Origin: Pseudodesulfovibrio sp. zrk46
GTDB taxonomy: Bacteria > Desulfobacterota > Desulfovibrionia > Desulfovibrionales > Desulfovibrionaceae
DNA: 64,000 bases
Direction of reading: 5' to 3'
Assembly: GCF_012516435.1 (NCBI RefSeq)
Contig: NZ_CP051216.1
Coordinates: 3,037,669 to 3,101,668 of the forward strand
Part shown: piece after piece, positions 1 to 7,657 of the stretch
Layout: each line of letters opens with the position of its first letter
Numbering within the stretch: position 1 is the stretch's first letter
Translations under genes and position numbers: made by a program
The notes under the pieces: generated by a model
The model's input: the letters and a program-made list of their open reading frames with translations, nothing else
What the model was told of the DNA's origin: nothing
Database searches by the model: none

Positions 1-1
1 T

Positions 2-697
2 GATGGTCTGGGGATCTATGAGAACTTGCATGACTTCGCAAGCGGGCGAGAACTGAGTGATTACCTCTCTCAACAGTCCGTGAAGTTCTATGGGACTCCC
101 CTGCGGGCCTTCCTTCAACAACTCGTGGCGGCTCCCGATGTGTGTCGCAAATCCGTGAGTGACAGGATCAATCGGTTCCGTGAACAGTATTGTCCGGTCG
201 ATGCTTCCGGGCAGGTGCAGCGAGTCTGTGCACGATTCGGTCTGTCAGCCGCCGCAGGAGAGATTGCTTCGGAACTCGGTATTCTGCCGTGGCCGGGACA
301 GACGTCCGACAAAGCCATGTCCCAACTGTTTAGCGACTGGATTGCGTGGCGCGGTGGCATCGGCAATGTGGAAGAGGACAAAGCCCTGGAACGAGTCCGT
401 GAATATATAGAAATGTACGGTGAAACGCGTTTTGGTGAACTACATGATAAGTTTCAACCATACAATGCGGTCGGGTATCGCTATCTCGACAACTTCGAAG
501 TGCGGTATTTCATGAAGGTTCCGGCGTTTCGCAAGGAACTCTGCAAGGGTATATCAATAAAGAATCTACTGAAGCTCTTGAATGAGAAAGACTGCCTAGC
601 CCATAATAGCAAAGGAGAGATCAAAGAATTCAAAAGCGTGAGGGGGACCACGGTTCGTGGCTACACTCTGATAGCTGAAGGTCTGAGTGCACTCTAG
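2..697 (+). CDS. DUF927-domain protein, C-terminal part (5' end outside window)
   Basis: The frame is open from base 2, so the gene begins before the window; the TTG at 26 is not a real start. The visible first residues read DGLGIYENLHDFASGRELSD, the segment that follows the ATPase core of DUF927 proteins, and are followed by the YGTPLRAFL stretch typical of the same family. DUF927 proteins are large helicase- or primase-like ATPases carried on prophages and integrative elements. The last ~60 residues look like a winged-helix tail. The recombination module downstream supports a mobile-element origin. The family call rests on remembered sequence features; the catalytic part is not visible here. 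Confidence 0.65.
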   Translation, partial: DGLGIYENLHDFASGRELSDYLSQQSVKFYGTPLRAFLQQLVAAPDVCRKSVSDRINRFREQYCPVDASGQVQRVCARFGLSAAAGEIASELGILPWPGQTSDKAMSQLFSDWIAWRGGIGNVEEDKALERVREYIEMYGETRFGELHDKFQPYNAVGYRYLDNFEVRYFMKVPAFRKELCKGISIKNLLKLLNEKDCLAHNSKGEIKEFKSVRGTTVRGYTLIAEGLSAL

Positions 698-899
698 CCT
701 GTCTATATAATAGTGCGTTCTGTGTATTGTGTGCGGCAGCGTTTGAGTGAAGTCCTAGTATGATGTCAATAGAGAACGATCGCACATTCTGCACGTATTG
801 CACATGCTTACAGCGTATGTGCTGTTCAAGTGAAATCAGACATATATCATTAAATTGAACAACCTGGCTTTTTAGCTGGAGTTCTTGAAATAACCAAAG

Positions 900-933
900 C
901 CCCAGGCCGCTACATGCGGCCTGGGGTGTTTTC
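900..933 (+). terminator. Intrinsic terminator or attenuator upstream of the ERF gene
   Basis: A perfect 11-bp GC-rich stem (900-910 with 916-926, 5-nt loop) is followed by TGTTTTC. It ends about 17 nt before the ERF gene start and its GGGAGG ribosome site (940-945). It may end transcription from the DUF927 gene about 200 nt upstream or attenuate entry into the ERF operon. The 200 nt between 698 and 899 hold no gene that I can see. Confidence 0.7.
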
Positions 934-950
934 ATTGTTGGGAGGAAAAT

Positions 951-1631
951 ATGGAAACACAGATGAATTCTTCCGAGATTACTGAGTTGGCAGAGGCGAT
1001 GATTCAGGTGCAGCAGATGCTTTCTCCGGCGTTGAGGGATGCAGAAAACACGTTCACTAACAGTCGGTATGCAACACTGCATTCCGTCATGAATGCATGC
1101 CGGGATGCCCTGCTTGAGCATGGCATTTGGTTGACCCAGTATCCGGTGTCGGTGGAAGCGAACCAGTTAGGGCTGGTAACCAAGCTTGTCCACGCTGAGA
1201 CTGGACAATGGCAGGCATCCCTCTTGACGATGCCGCTGCCCAAGAGTGACCCGCAGGGCTATGGTTCTGCCATGACCTACGCCCGTCGTTACGGGATGGC
1301 TGCTTTGGTTGGGATTGTGACCGAGAGCGATGATGATGGCGAATTGGCTTCCTTTCAGGGAGAACCGCACAATCCCGGATTTTCCCCCCGGAATTATGGG
1401 AGGAATTCGAATGCTTCGCAGCCCCAATTGACTCCCAAGAGTGGTGATACTGGCATGACAAATTTGCCCCGTCTCGACGGTGTGCAGTACCGAAAGGGCG
1501 CAGCCAATGACGGCAAGCAGTGTGTGTTAGCTACAGGCGATACTCATTCCAAGAAAGAGCTTTTGCGTAAGGCCGGGTTCCGCTGGGATGGCATTCGCAA
1601 GGTCTGGTGGAGGTATACAGATGCAGCATGA
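951..1631 (+). CDS. ERF-family single-strand DNA annealing protein
   Basis: A 226-residue protein. Its first ~130 residues fit the ERF superfamily of phage recombination proteins: an N-terminal helix, NSRYATLHSVMNACRDAL, and the hallmark GSAMTYARRYGMAALVGI followed by an acidic run. ERF proteins anneal complementary single strands during recombination. A low-complexity linker (~135-165) leads to a ~50-residue C-terminal module rich in Trp and Lys (GFRWDGIRKVWWRY), probably an accessory nucleic-acid-binding domain. The ATG follows GGGAGG. The stop overlaps the start of the nuclease gene, so the two are translationally coupled, as in Exo/Bet-type recombination pairs. Confidence 0.85.
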   Translation: METQMNSSEITELAEAMIQVQQMLSPALRDAENTFTNSRYATLHSVMNACRDALLEHGIWLTQYPVSVEANQLGLVTKLVHAETGQWQASLLTMPLPKSDPQGYGSAMTYARRYGMAALVGIVTESDDDGELASFQGEPHNPGFSPRNYGRNSNASQPQLTPKSGDTGMTNLPRLDGVQYRKGAANDGKQCVLATGDTHSKKELLRKAGFRWDGIRKVWWRYTDAA

Positions 1632-2838
1632 TGACACCAAATCGCAGGGATTGTTGCGGCTTCTTACCCAGGGACTCCTGACTCATGCCGAGCAGAAAAC
1701 AGCTAACGAGCTTGGGGATAGGAGTCAGTACATTGGCATGTCCGACATTGGCAAAGGGATGGAATGCATGCGGGCAGCCGTGGCCAACAAGCTTGGTTTA
1801 GCCATCTTTCCCGCCATATCTGCCGTAGGCGAGCTTGCTCCCAAAGATCTTGCCCATACCCTTGGACGACAGATCATCCTGCAACGAGGTCATTGGCAGG
1901 AGCATGGTATTGAACTGGCTCTAGCGACCACTGGCGTAAAACTTATACCGCAGCTTGAGATAGCCATTGAGCACAACAGTGTGCCTATCAAGGCACATCT
2001 GGACTTTACTCTGGTCTGGGGCGGAAAACGACCAGCCGTGCGGATTCTGGAACTCAAGAGCAACGAGCGAATTCCCGATTCGCTGTATGCCTCATATGAA
2101 ACACAGCTCTATGGGCAGGTGGGCTTGCTCAAATCCTGCTGGACCGAGCCGTGCTTTTCCGTCCCGGAAACGGCGGCGCAATCGGTCACGTTTCCGCAAG
2201 CTATGCAGTCCATATTTGGTGTGGCATTCCCCGATTCTCCGGATAACGTGGATATCGAGGCGTGGGTGCTTTCCATCTCTTTGTCCGAGGTTAGGCCATT
2301 CGGTCCTTATCTGCCGGAAGAGGGCATGCTTGAGGTGTGCTTGCAGACGGTGGTTGCCATCTGGCGAACAGCTGAGGATGTGCGTACTGGCAGTCTGGAG
2401 TTGAATGACCTTGATTACTGTCGAGGGTTTCATCCCCTTTGTGATTGGTGTGACGTCAATGCGGACTGTCCAAAGTTTCAGGACGTGAATCTCCCTTTTG
2501 ATTCAGCCTGTGGCCTGGAGTTGGAAGAGCTTGCTTTGCTTAAAGAGCGAAAGGCCGCTCTGGAGAAGCGTATCGTAGAGTCAGAAGAACGCATCCGGCA
2601 AACATATCGCCTTGTTGGTGGGCAGAATTGGCTCTCGGCTGGAGATCGTCGTTTCCGTGTTGCAAACATTGCAGGTCGCAAGACTTTGGATCGCTCCCAG
2701 GTTCTGGACACTTTAACCTCATTGATTGGTGATGAACTTAAAGCGCAAAAAGCGTTGGAGCAGTGCGAAAAGTTAGGCAAGCCACATGAACGGCTGTATG
2801 TCAGCAAGATCAACAAACCGCTGAAATCGGCAGCATAG
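1621..2838 (+). CDS. Cas4/RecB-like PD-(D/E)XK nuclease with Fe-S cluster cysteines
   Basis: A 405-residue protein started at the ATG at 1621, preceded by GTGGAGG; the longer frame from 1588 lacks support. Nuclease core: a GHWQEHGIE helix, HLDF with Asp128, ELK with Glu144 and Lys146, and the downstream QLYGQV glutamine motif. One N-terminal cysteine (Cys49) and three C-terminal ones (Cys274, Cys277, Cys283) reproduce the spacing that holds a 4Fe-4S cluster in Cas4 and AddB. No CRISPR array or other cas gene is nearby. Coupled to the ERF annealing gene, it probably resects ends for strand annealing. A C-terminal coiled coil (~305-345) is an extra. Function is inferred from family motifs and position. 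Confidence 0.8.
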   Translation: MQHDDTKSQGLLRLLTQGLLTHAEQKTANELGDRSQYIGMSDIGKGMECMRAAVANKLGLAIFPAISAVGELAPKDLAHTLGRQIILQRGHWQEHGIELALATTGVKLIPQLEIAIEHNSVPIKAHLDFTLVWGGKRPAVRILELKSNERIPDSLYASYETQLYGQVGLLKSCWTEPCFSVPETAAQSVTFPQAMQSIFGVAFPDSPDNVDIEAWVLSISLSEVRPFGPYLPEEGMLEVCLQTVVAIWRTAEDVRTGSLELNDLDYCRGFHPLCDWCDVNADCPKFQDVNLPFDSACGLELEELALLKERKAALEKRIVESEERIRQTYRLVGGQNWLSAGDRRFRVANIAGRKTLDRSQVLDTLTSLIGDELKAQKALEQCEKLGKPHERLYVSKINKPLKSAA

Positions 2839-2863
2839 TATTTAGAAATACGAAAAGCAGAAA

Positions 2864-2893
2864 GGCGCATCTCCTCACGGGGGTGCGTCTTTT
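2864..2893 (+). terminator. Hairpin with T-tract ahead of the AAA+ gene
   Basis: An 11-bp stem with some G-T pairs (2864-2874 with 2879-2889, TCAC loop) runs straight into TTTT. It lies between the nuclease stop and the AAA+ gene ribosome site, so it separates two transcripts or attenuates read-through. It also makes the in-frame ATG at 2883 an unlikely start. Confidence 0.65.
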
Positions 2894-2915
2894 CTATTTC
2901 CTAAAGGAGAAAATC

Positions 2916-3905
2916 ATGAGTGAATCCCTCAAAGAATTAGAAACATTGCAACCTGTAGACCTCGACGCCGGTGAAACCTTCAGTGGCAAAACGTCCAAAC
3001 GCACAGTGCGCGGCTTTGCGTCCGCGTCTTCGTTCACCCCAGATCTGAAGCCGGAATACGTGTTTCACGACTCCAGCCATGATGCAGTCGTGTGGTTTAT
3101 GGACTCATCCGATCCGCTGTACGTCTTTGGCCCCGCAGGGAGTGGAAAGACAAGTCTCATCAAACAGCTTGCTGCCAAGCTCAATTACCCTGTGTTCGAC
3201 ATCACCGGTCATGGGCGGCTGGATTTTCCAGATATGGTGGGCCATCTGACCGTGGAGGATTCGAACATGTCTTTCCTGTATGGGCCGCTTGCATTGGCCA
3301 TGAAATTCGGTGGTCTCTTCCTGCTCAATGAGATCGACCTGCTTGATCCGGCAACGGTTGCTGGCTTGAACGGCATTCTGGATGGAGATCCGCTCTGCAT
3401 TCCGGAGAACGGTGGGGAGATCATCAAACCTCATCCTTTGTTCCGATTTGCGGCCACGGCCAATACCAACGGCGGCAATGATGAAACGGGGCTCTACCAA
3501 GGTACTCTTCGCCAGAATCTCGCATTCATGGACCGCTTCTGGCTGTGCGAAATCGGCTATCCCAAGCCCAAGGCAGAACGCGAATTGCTGCATCGAAAGG
3601 CTCCCGGCTTGCCCAAAGAAGTGCGCACGAAGATGGTCGAATTTGCCAACGAAGTGCGGAAGCTCTTTATGGGCGAAGCGGACGGCAACTTCCGCGACAC
3701 CATTGAGGTGACGTTCTCAACTCGTACCCTGATTCGCTGGGCAGATCTCACAGTCCGATTCCAACCGTTAGCCCGACAGGGCATCCAACCCGTGACATAT
3801 GCGCTCGATCGCGCTCTTGCTTATCGCGCCACGCCGGAGACCCGGACGGTGCTGCATGAGCTTGCTCAACGCATGTTCCCGCAACAAGAGGAGAATGAAA
3901 AATGA
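2916..3905 (+). CDS. MoxR/CobS-like AAA+ ATPase
   Basis: A 329-residue AAA+ ATPase of the MoxR/CbbQ/CobS branch. Walker A is GPAGSGKTS at 72-80; Walker B lies in LFLLNEIDLL (~130); sensor 1 is in RFAATANTN. The family remodels protein or metal-enzyme partners together with a vWA protein that is nearly always next door, as is true here (4873-6435). The ATG at 2916 has an AAGGAG site. CobS-like genes of this kind are carried by SXT/R391-type integrative elements beside bet/exo-type genes, matching this context. Real cobalt chelation for cobalamin is unlikely because no cob gene is present. The substrate is unknown. Confidence 0.85.
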   Translation: MSESLKELETLQPVDLDAGETFSGKTSKRTVRGFASASSFTPDLKPEYVFHDSSHDAVVWFMDSSDPLYVFGPAGSGKTSLIKQLAAKLNYPVFDITGHGRLDFPDMVGHLTVEDSNMSFLYGPLALAMKFGGLFLLNEIDLLDPATVAGLNGILDGDPLCIPENGGEIIKPHPLFRFAATANTNGGNDETGLYQGTLRQNLAFMDRFWLCEIGYPKPKAERELLHRKAPGLPKEVRTKMVEFANEVRKLFMGEADGNFRDTIEVTFSTRTLIRWADLTVRFQPLARQGIQPVTYALDRALAYRATPETRTVLHELAQRMFPQQEENEK

Positions 3906-4867
3906 TGAATATCGACATAACTGTTCTCGACAACCTGATCGCTCTGAATCTCGACGTGAAGATTTGGACTGCGCGTAAGAAGCTACTGCCTGTAGACTTT
4001 GGTGGTGCAGAACTGCCGCCCGAAGAACTGGCATCACTGGGTAGCAAGAAAATTTGCGATCCCAAAGAACTGCGGATTTTTGGGACTCTCAAGGCTCGCG
4101 CCGTGAACCTGCTGGATAGGACTGGCGTCCGCTTCCTCGGCGGCTGGGGTATCCCGGAAGACAAGGCTGATGAGATCGTAACTGAGTTGACCGACATTCG
4201 GGCTGACTTCCTGAATGCAAAAGCACAGTTTCTCAACCGATACGATGAAGCCATCAAAGACTGGATCGTTCAGCATCCCGGCTGGGAAAGCCTGATTGGT
4301 TCTTCTTCGGTAAGTGCGGATTACGTCCGCAGTCGGTTGGACTTCAAATGGCAATTCTTCAAGCTCGTTCCACCCAATGACAACGTTGTTGGGCATGGAC
4401 TGCAAAATGAGGTGAGCGAACTGGGCGGAACCTTGTTTGACGAGGTGGCTAAGGCCGCTAGCGACACATGGAAACGCTGCTTTGAAGGCAAAGACAAGGT
4501 GACGCACAAGGCACTTTCGCCTCTGCGTTCCATCCATAGCAAACTCGCTGGGCTGACCTTTGTTGAGCCTCGCGTGGTGCCGGTAGTAGATTTGCTGGAT
4601 ACGGCTTTCAATCGTGTCCCCAAACGCGGGTACATCCATGGGAGCGCGCTGGTTATGCTACAAGGCGTAGTCTCTCTGCTCCGAGATCCGGTAACGCTTG
4701 TTACTCATGGGCAGAAGATTTTGGATGGGCAGGACTCATCCGAAATCCTGGCCGGATTGGTTGCTGACACGATTCAGCCTGTGTCGGAAGAATTGCCTCC
4801 CTCCGAAGCTGAGTTTATCCCTGAACAAGCTCACCAGCACCAAATCGACAGCCACGGGCTTTGGTGA
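3902..4867 (+). CDS. DUF3150 family protein between the AAA+ and vWA genes
   Basis: A 321-residue soluble protein. It starts within the stop of the ATPase gene and runs to the vWA gene, so the three are expressed together. The N-terminal part (ITVLDNLIALNLDVKIWTAR and the following Lys/Leu-rich helices) resembles DUF3150, a family seen in integrative elements between cobS-like and cobT-like genes. The rest is mostly helical and charged. I see no enzyme motif, signal peptide or membrane segment. It is probably the adaptor or substrate partner of the ATPase-vWA pair; that is inference from order only. Confidence 0.65.
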   Translation: MMNIDITVLDNLIALNLDVKIWTARKKLLPVDFGGAELPPEELASLGSKKICDPKELRIFGTLKARAVNLLDRTGVRFLGGWGIPEDKADEIVTELTDIRADFLNAKAQFLNRYDEAIKDWIVQHPGWESLIGSSSVSADYVRSRLDFKWQFFKLVPPNDNVVGHGLQNEVSELGGTLFDEVAKAASDTWKRCFEGKDKVTHKALSPLRSIHSKLAGLTFVEPRVVPVVDLLDTAFNRVPKRGYIHGSALVMLQGVVSLLRDPVTLVTHGQKILDGQDSSEILAGLVADTIQPVSEELPPSEAEFIPEQAHQHQIDSHGLW

Positions 4868-4872
4868 TCGTC

Positions 4873-6435
4873 ATGAAGAATCAACTCATCATGCGATCTC
4901 TGCCCATGGTGGCTTCGGTGTTAGGGCGTAAATACGGCGTGAAAGTCGCCATTGGCGGAAGGGGTGCCTATACGGATGGAAGCACTATTCATCTGCCCGC
5001 ACTCCCTTTGGAATCCAGCGAGACGCTCATTGGCCTGGCCCGTGGCTATATCGACCACGAGGCTGCCCACATTCGTGAAACGCGCTTCGATTGGTTGTGC
5101 CTGGCGAACCTGACTCCGCTGGAAATGCACGTGTGGAATACGTTTGAAGATTGGCGGGTTGAGCACCGGCTGGCCCGTTTGTTCCCTGGTTGCCGCCAAA
5201 ACTTCAATTGGCTGATCAAGGATCTCTTCGGGAACCCATCCGAAAAGACAGCCGATCCAGCCATGGCTATTCTGAATTGGCTCTTGCTGTCTGTCCGCGC
5301 TTGGGATGTCCCTTCGCTCAACGGACAACGGGATGCAGTCGGAAGCTTTGTTGAGGCTCACTATCCCGGCCTGACTACACACTTGAATTCTGTTTTGAAG
5401 AAGGTCAACGCCTATTGCGATTCGACTCAGGATTGTATCCTGTATGCTCGCGAGGTCGTTTCAATCCTTAAGGATAAAGCGGCTATTTTGCCCCCGCAAA
5501 ATGAGGCTTCGAGTGAGGGAAAAGCTACGAAAAAGGGCACCCCAGGCCGTCTCCCTTCAGAGGCGTTAAAACGCTTGATTAATACAGATGAAGCAGATCT
5601 ACCTGACAATATGGGGGAAGCTCTGGCTGATAACCTGATCAGGGAAACCCCCAAAGACCTGAGCGAGGCACTCCATGTCGCTCAACTCGGCACCAAGTCA
5701 GCGAAGCCTATAGCGCCCGAAGATGCAAGAGCGGCTAAACGGGCATCGACTGCCCTCCGAACGCAACTTCAAGGGCTGCTTCAATCGTCCGTGCTTACAC
5801 GAACGAAGGTTGGCAGGCATGGTCGGCTAGACGCACGGCAACTGCATCGGCTCTCGGTGGCAGACGCACGCGTGTTCAAACGGAATGGGGAACGTGTTGG
5901 TATCAACACCGCTGTTCACATCCTACTGGACTCCTCCGGCTCCATGAGACGACGTATCCAGTTGACAACACAGGTGTGCCATGCAGTCGCCACGGCCCTG
6001 GATGCAATCGACGGAATCAACGTGGGAGTAACAGCCTTTCCGGCAGGCAAACCGGCTGAAGGCCACGACAGGACTGAACATCCCACGGTCTGCCCTATCC
6101 TGAAGCACGGAGACAGAGGGCACGATGGCTTTGCCGTAAGCGCCACCGGCGGCACCCCGCTCGGTGGAGCCTTCTGGTGGGTGCTGCAACAAATGCTGCC
6201 GCTAACCGAGTCGCGCAAGATCGTCTTGATTCTGACGGACGGCGATCCCGACTCATTCAACGTGGCACTCGATGCCATTGAGGGAGGCAGGCGCTTCGGC
6301 GTCGAAGTCTACGGCCTGGGCATCCTGTCCGAGTCTATCAAAAAGCTACTCCCCGATCACAGCCGCACTATCAACGAGTTGTCTGAACTGGCTCCCGCCA
6401 TGTTCGCTATGCTCCGTGGTGCGCTGCTCAAATAA
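4873..6435 (+). CDS. CobT-like protein: HExxH metallopeptidase-like domain plus vWA domain
   Basis: A 520-residue protein. The N-terminal part carries HEAAH at residues 62-66, an HExxH zinc-peptidase signature, followed ~25 residues on by EDWRVE, a plausible third ligand. The middle (~190-310) is charged and linker-like. The C-terminal third is a vWA domain with an intact MIDAS motif DSSGS (353-357), a TGGTPLGGA loop and LILTDGDPDS. This is the layout of putative metallopeptidase/vWA (DUF2201/CobT-like) proteins that pair with MoxR ATPases. The ATG at 4873 is chosen over TTG 4861 and GTG 4864, but the ribosome site is weak. Whether the HExxH is catalytic is unknown. Confidence 0.75.
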   Translation: MKNQLIMRSLPMVASVLGRKYGVKVAIGGRGAYTDGSTIHLPALPLESSETLIGLARGYIDHEAAHIRETRFDWLCLANLTPLEMHVWNTFEDWRVEHRLARLFPGCRQNFNWLIKDLFGNPSEKTADPAMAILNWLLLSVRAWDVPSLNGQRDAVGSFVEAHYPGLTTHLNSVLKKVNAYCDSTQDCILYAREVVSILKDKAAILPPQNEASSEGKATKKGTPGRLPSEALKRLINTDEADLPDNMGEALADNLIRETPKDLSEALHVAQLGTKSAKPIAPEDARAAKRASTALRTQLQGLLQSSVLTRTKVGRHGRLDARQLHRLSVADARVFKRNGERVGINTAVHILLDSSGSMRRRIQLTTQVCHAVATALDAIDGINVGVTAFPAGKPAEGHDRTEHPTVCPILKHGDRGHDGFAVSATGGTPLGGAFWWVLQQMLPLTESRKIVLILTDGDPDSFNVALDAIEGGRRFGVEVYGLGILSESIKKLLPDHSRTINELSELAPAMFAMLRGALLK

Positions 6436-6459
6436 CCACAATCAAATCCCGAGGAAAAT

Positions 6460-6795
6460 ATGAGTGAAGAGACTCCTATCTGCCCGAACTGCGAAAGCTC
6501 GGCGCACGTCGTTTTGGTCAACACTACCCAAAAAGTTGGAACCGCAGTCGGAGGCGTCGCCGGTGGAGCTGCTGGCTACTATGGTGCTTCCGCTGGAGCG
6601 ACAGCTGGAGCAACCATAGGCTCGGTAGTCCCGGTCGTTGGAACGGGCCTAGGCCTCCTTGCCGGAGGATTGGCCGGAGCCCTCGCAGGCTTCTTCGCTG
6701 GTTCCGCCGTAGGCAACCAAGTTGGTGAACAGATTGACCGGCACATTATTAGAGGATGGCGCTGCAATCGATGCAGTACTGAATTCGAAACCTAA
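6460..6795 (+). CDS. Small zinc-ribbon protein with glycine-zipper membrane segment
   Basis: A 111-residue protein. CPNC at 8-11 and CNRC near the C terminus could form one split zinc ribbon. Between them lies a ~75-residue run of Gly and Ala with GxxxG repeats, a glycine-zipper type that inserts in or oligomerises at membranes. The start has a GAGGAAAAT site and follows the vWA gene by 24 nt. Glycine-zipper proteins can form pores or anchor assemblies; here it could tether the ATPase/vWA machine to the membrane, or act as a small toxin-like effector. Function not known. Confidence 0.6.
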   Translation: MSEETPICPNCESSAHVVLVNTTQKVGTAVGGVAGGAAGYYGASAGATAGATIGSVVPVVGTGLGLLAGGLAGALAGFFAGSAVGNQVGEQIDRHIIRGWRCNRCSTEFET

Positions 6796-6810
6796 ACCAC
6801 GGAGTAAGTT

Positions 6811-6975
6811 ATGCGTGAGTTCTGGACTTTCATCGGCGGCGTGGCTGTCGGGATCTTGGTTGTAACTGGTGTCTTTGTCACAGAAGAGGGATACAAGTCG
6901 TGTTACGCCGAGCATAGCGATGACGAGTTGGATGAACTGGTGGATGAGATCGATGAGGAAACGGACGACAATTGA
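6811..6975 (+). CDS. 54-residue membrane peptide with acidic tail
   Basis: ATG at 6811 with GGAG seven bases upstream. The peptide starts MREFWTFIGGVAVGILVVTG, one hydrophobic segment, and then turns strongly acidic: about half of the last 20 residues are Asp or Glu. It follows the zinc-ribbon gene by 15 nt and is the last gene before the terminator at 7008. I do not recognise it. Its ribosome site, position and clear one-pass topology suggest a real gene. Confidence 0.55.
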   Translation: MREFWTFIGGVAVGILVVTGVFVTEEGYKSCYAEHSDDELDELVDEIDEETDDN

Positions 6976-7007
6976 GATCTGATTGTTGGTACTTCGTATA
7001 AGACAAA

Positions 7008-7038
7008 GAGCCGTTGGCGAAGTTGACGGCTCATTTTT
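7008..7038 (+). terminator. Intrinsic terminator ending the mobile-element module
   Basis: A perfect 7-bp stem GAGCCGT/ACGGCTC (7008-7014 with 7026-7032) is followed by ATTTTT, 32 nt after the acidic peptide gene. It closes the + strand module. Confidence 0.7.
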
Positions 7039-7657
7039 ACACTAGTCTAGGTGGATTGAGTTATGAATTGAAAATGGCGTCTGGTAATTTTGGAAAAAAG
7101 TAAAAGTGAAAGTTAAGTGTTTGAATTAATTGTAGAAATGTAAATACTGCTAGACTCTGAGAAGGATCAAAATGTTATCCAATTGAGGGTGTATTATTAT
7201 ATTTTTGAGGTGAGTCCAGAAAAAACAGACGTAGAGTTGTTTCTAGTTAGTTGTTTTCTTGCGTTGAATTTATTATATTTAAAATTTTTTAGAATGTCCT
7301 GGAAGTGTTTTGTGGGAGGTTGTAGATGATTAAGGTTCTTATATGTCTGGAGAGTTGCTGTTTATCGCTATACTAATCAGAGGTCCAGTCGGGGGGGCAT
7401 ATGTCTCAGAAACTTCTCGGTGAGGGTCTCAGGGGGGCTCGGTAATGTGTGCGACTACTACGATATAGACCCCAACAAATATCGTACAGTTATTCTTGGC
7501 GAGGGTCTTTTAGCCATTTGAGCATTAATCTTTATGACGATCTGGTTAGCTCTATTGGCAAAGGAGATGATTATTTGAAAATCATATTCTATTAGTAATG
7601 GTGGATGGGTGTTAGGTACGAAGGTTTACCAATAAATTTTCCAAGTGACGTTTTGAA
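7039..7657. other. AT-rich non-coding or eroded stretch
   Basis: No intact gene. Around 7325-7600 short readable pieces in shifting frames, broken by stops, could be debris of a glycosyltransferase-like gene; the similarity is too weak to call. No terminal repeats or transposase are visible. Base composition is clearly lower in GC than the module to the left. Confidence 0.35.

Noticed and set aside
1621-2838. CRISPR-associated Cas4
   Set aside because: Motifs agree, but there is no repeat array and no other cas gene in the window; its partner is an ERF gene.
2916-6435. Aerobic cobaltochelatase CobS/CobT for cobalamin synthesis
   Set aside because: No cobN or other cobalamin gene is near, and the context is a mobile-element recombination module.
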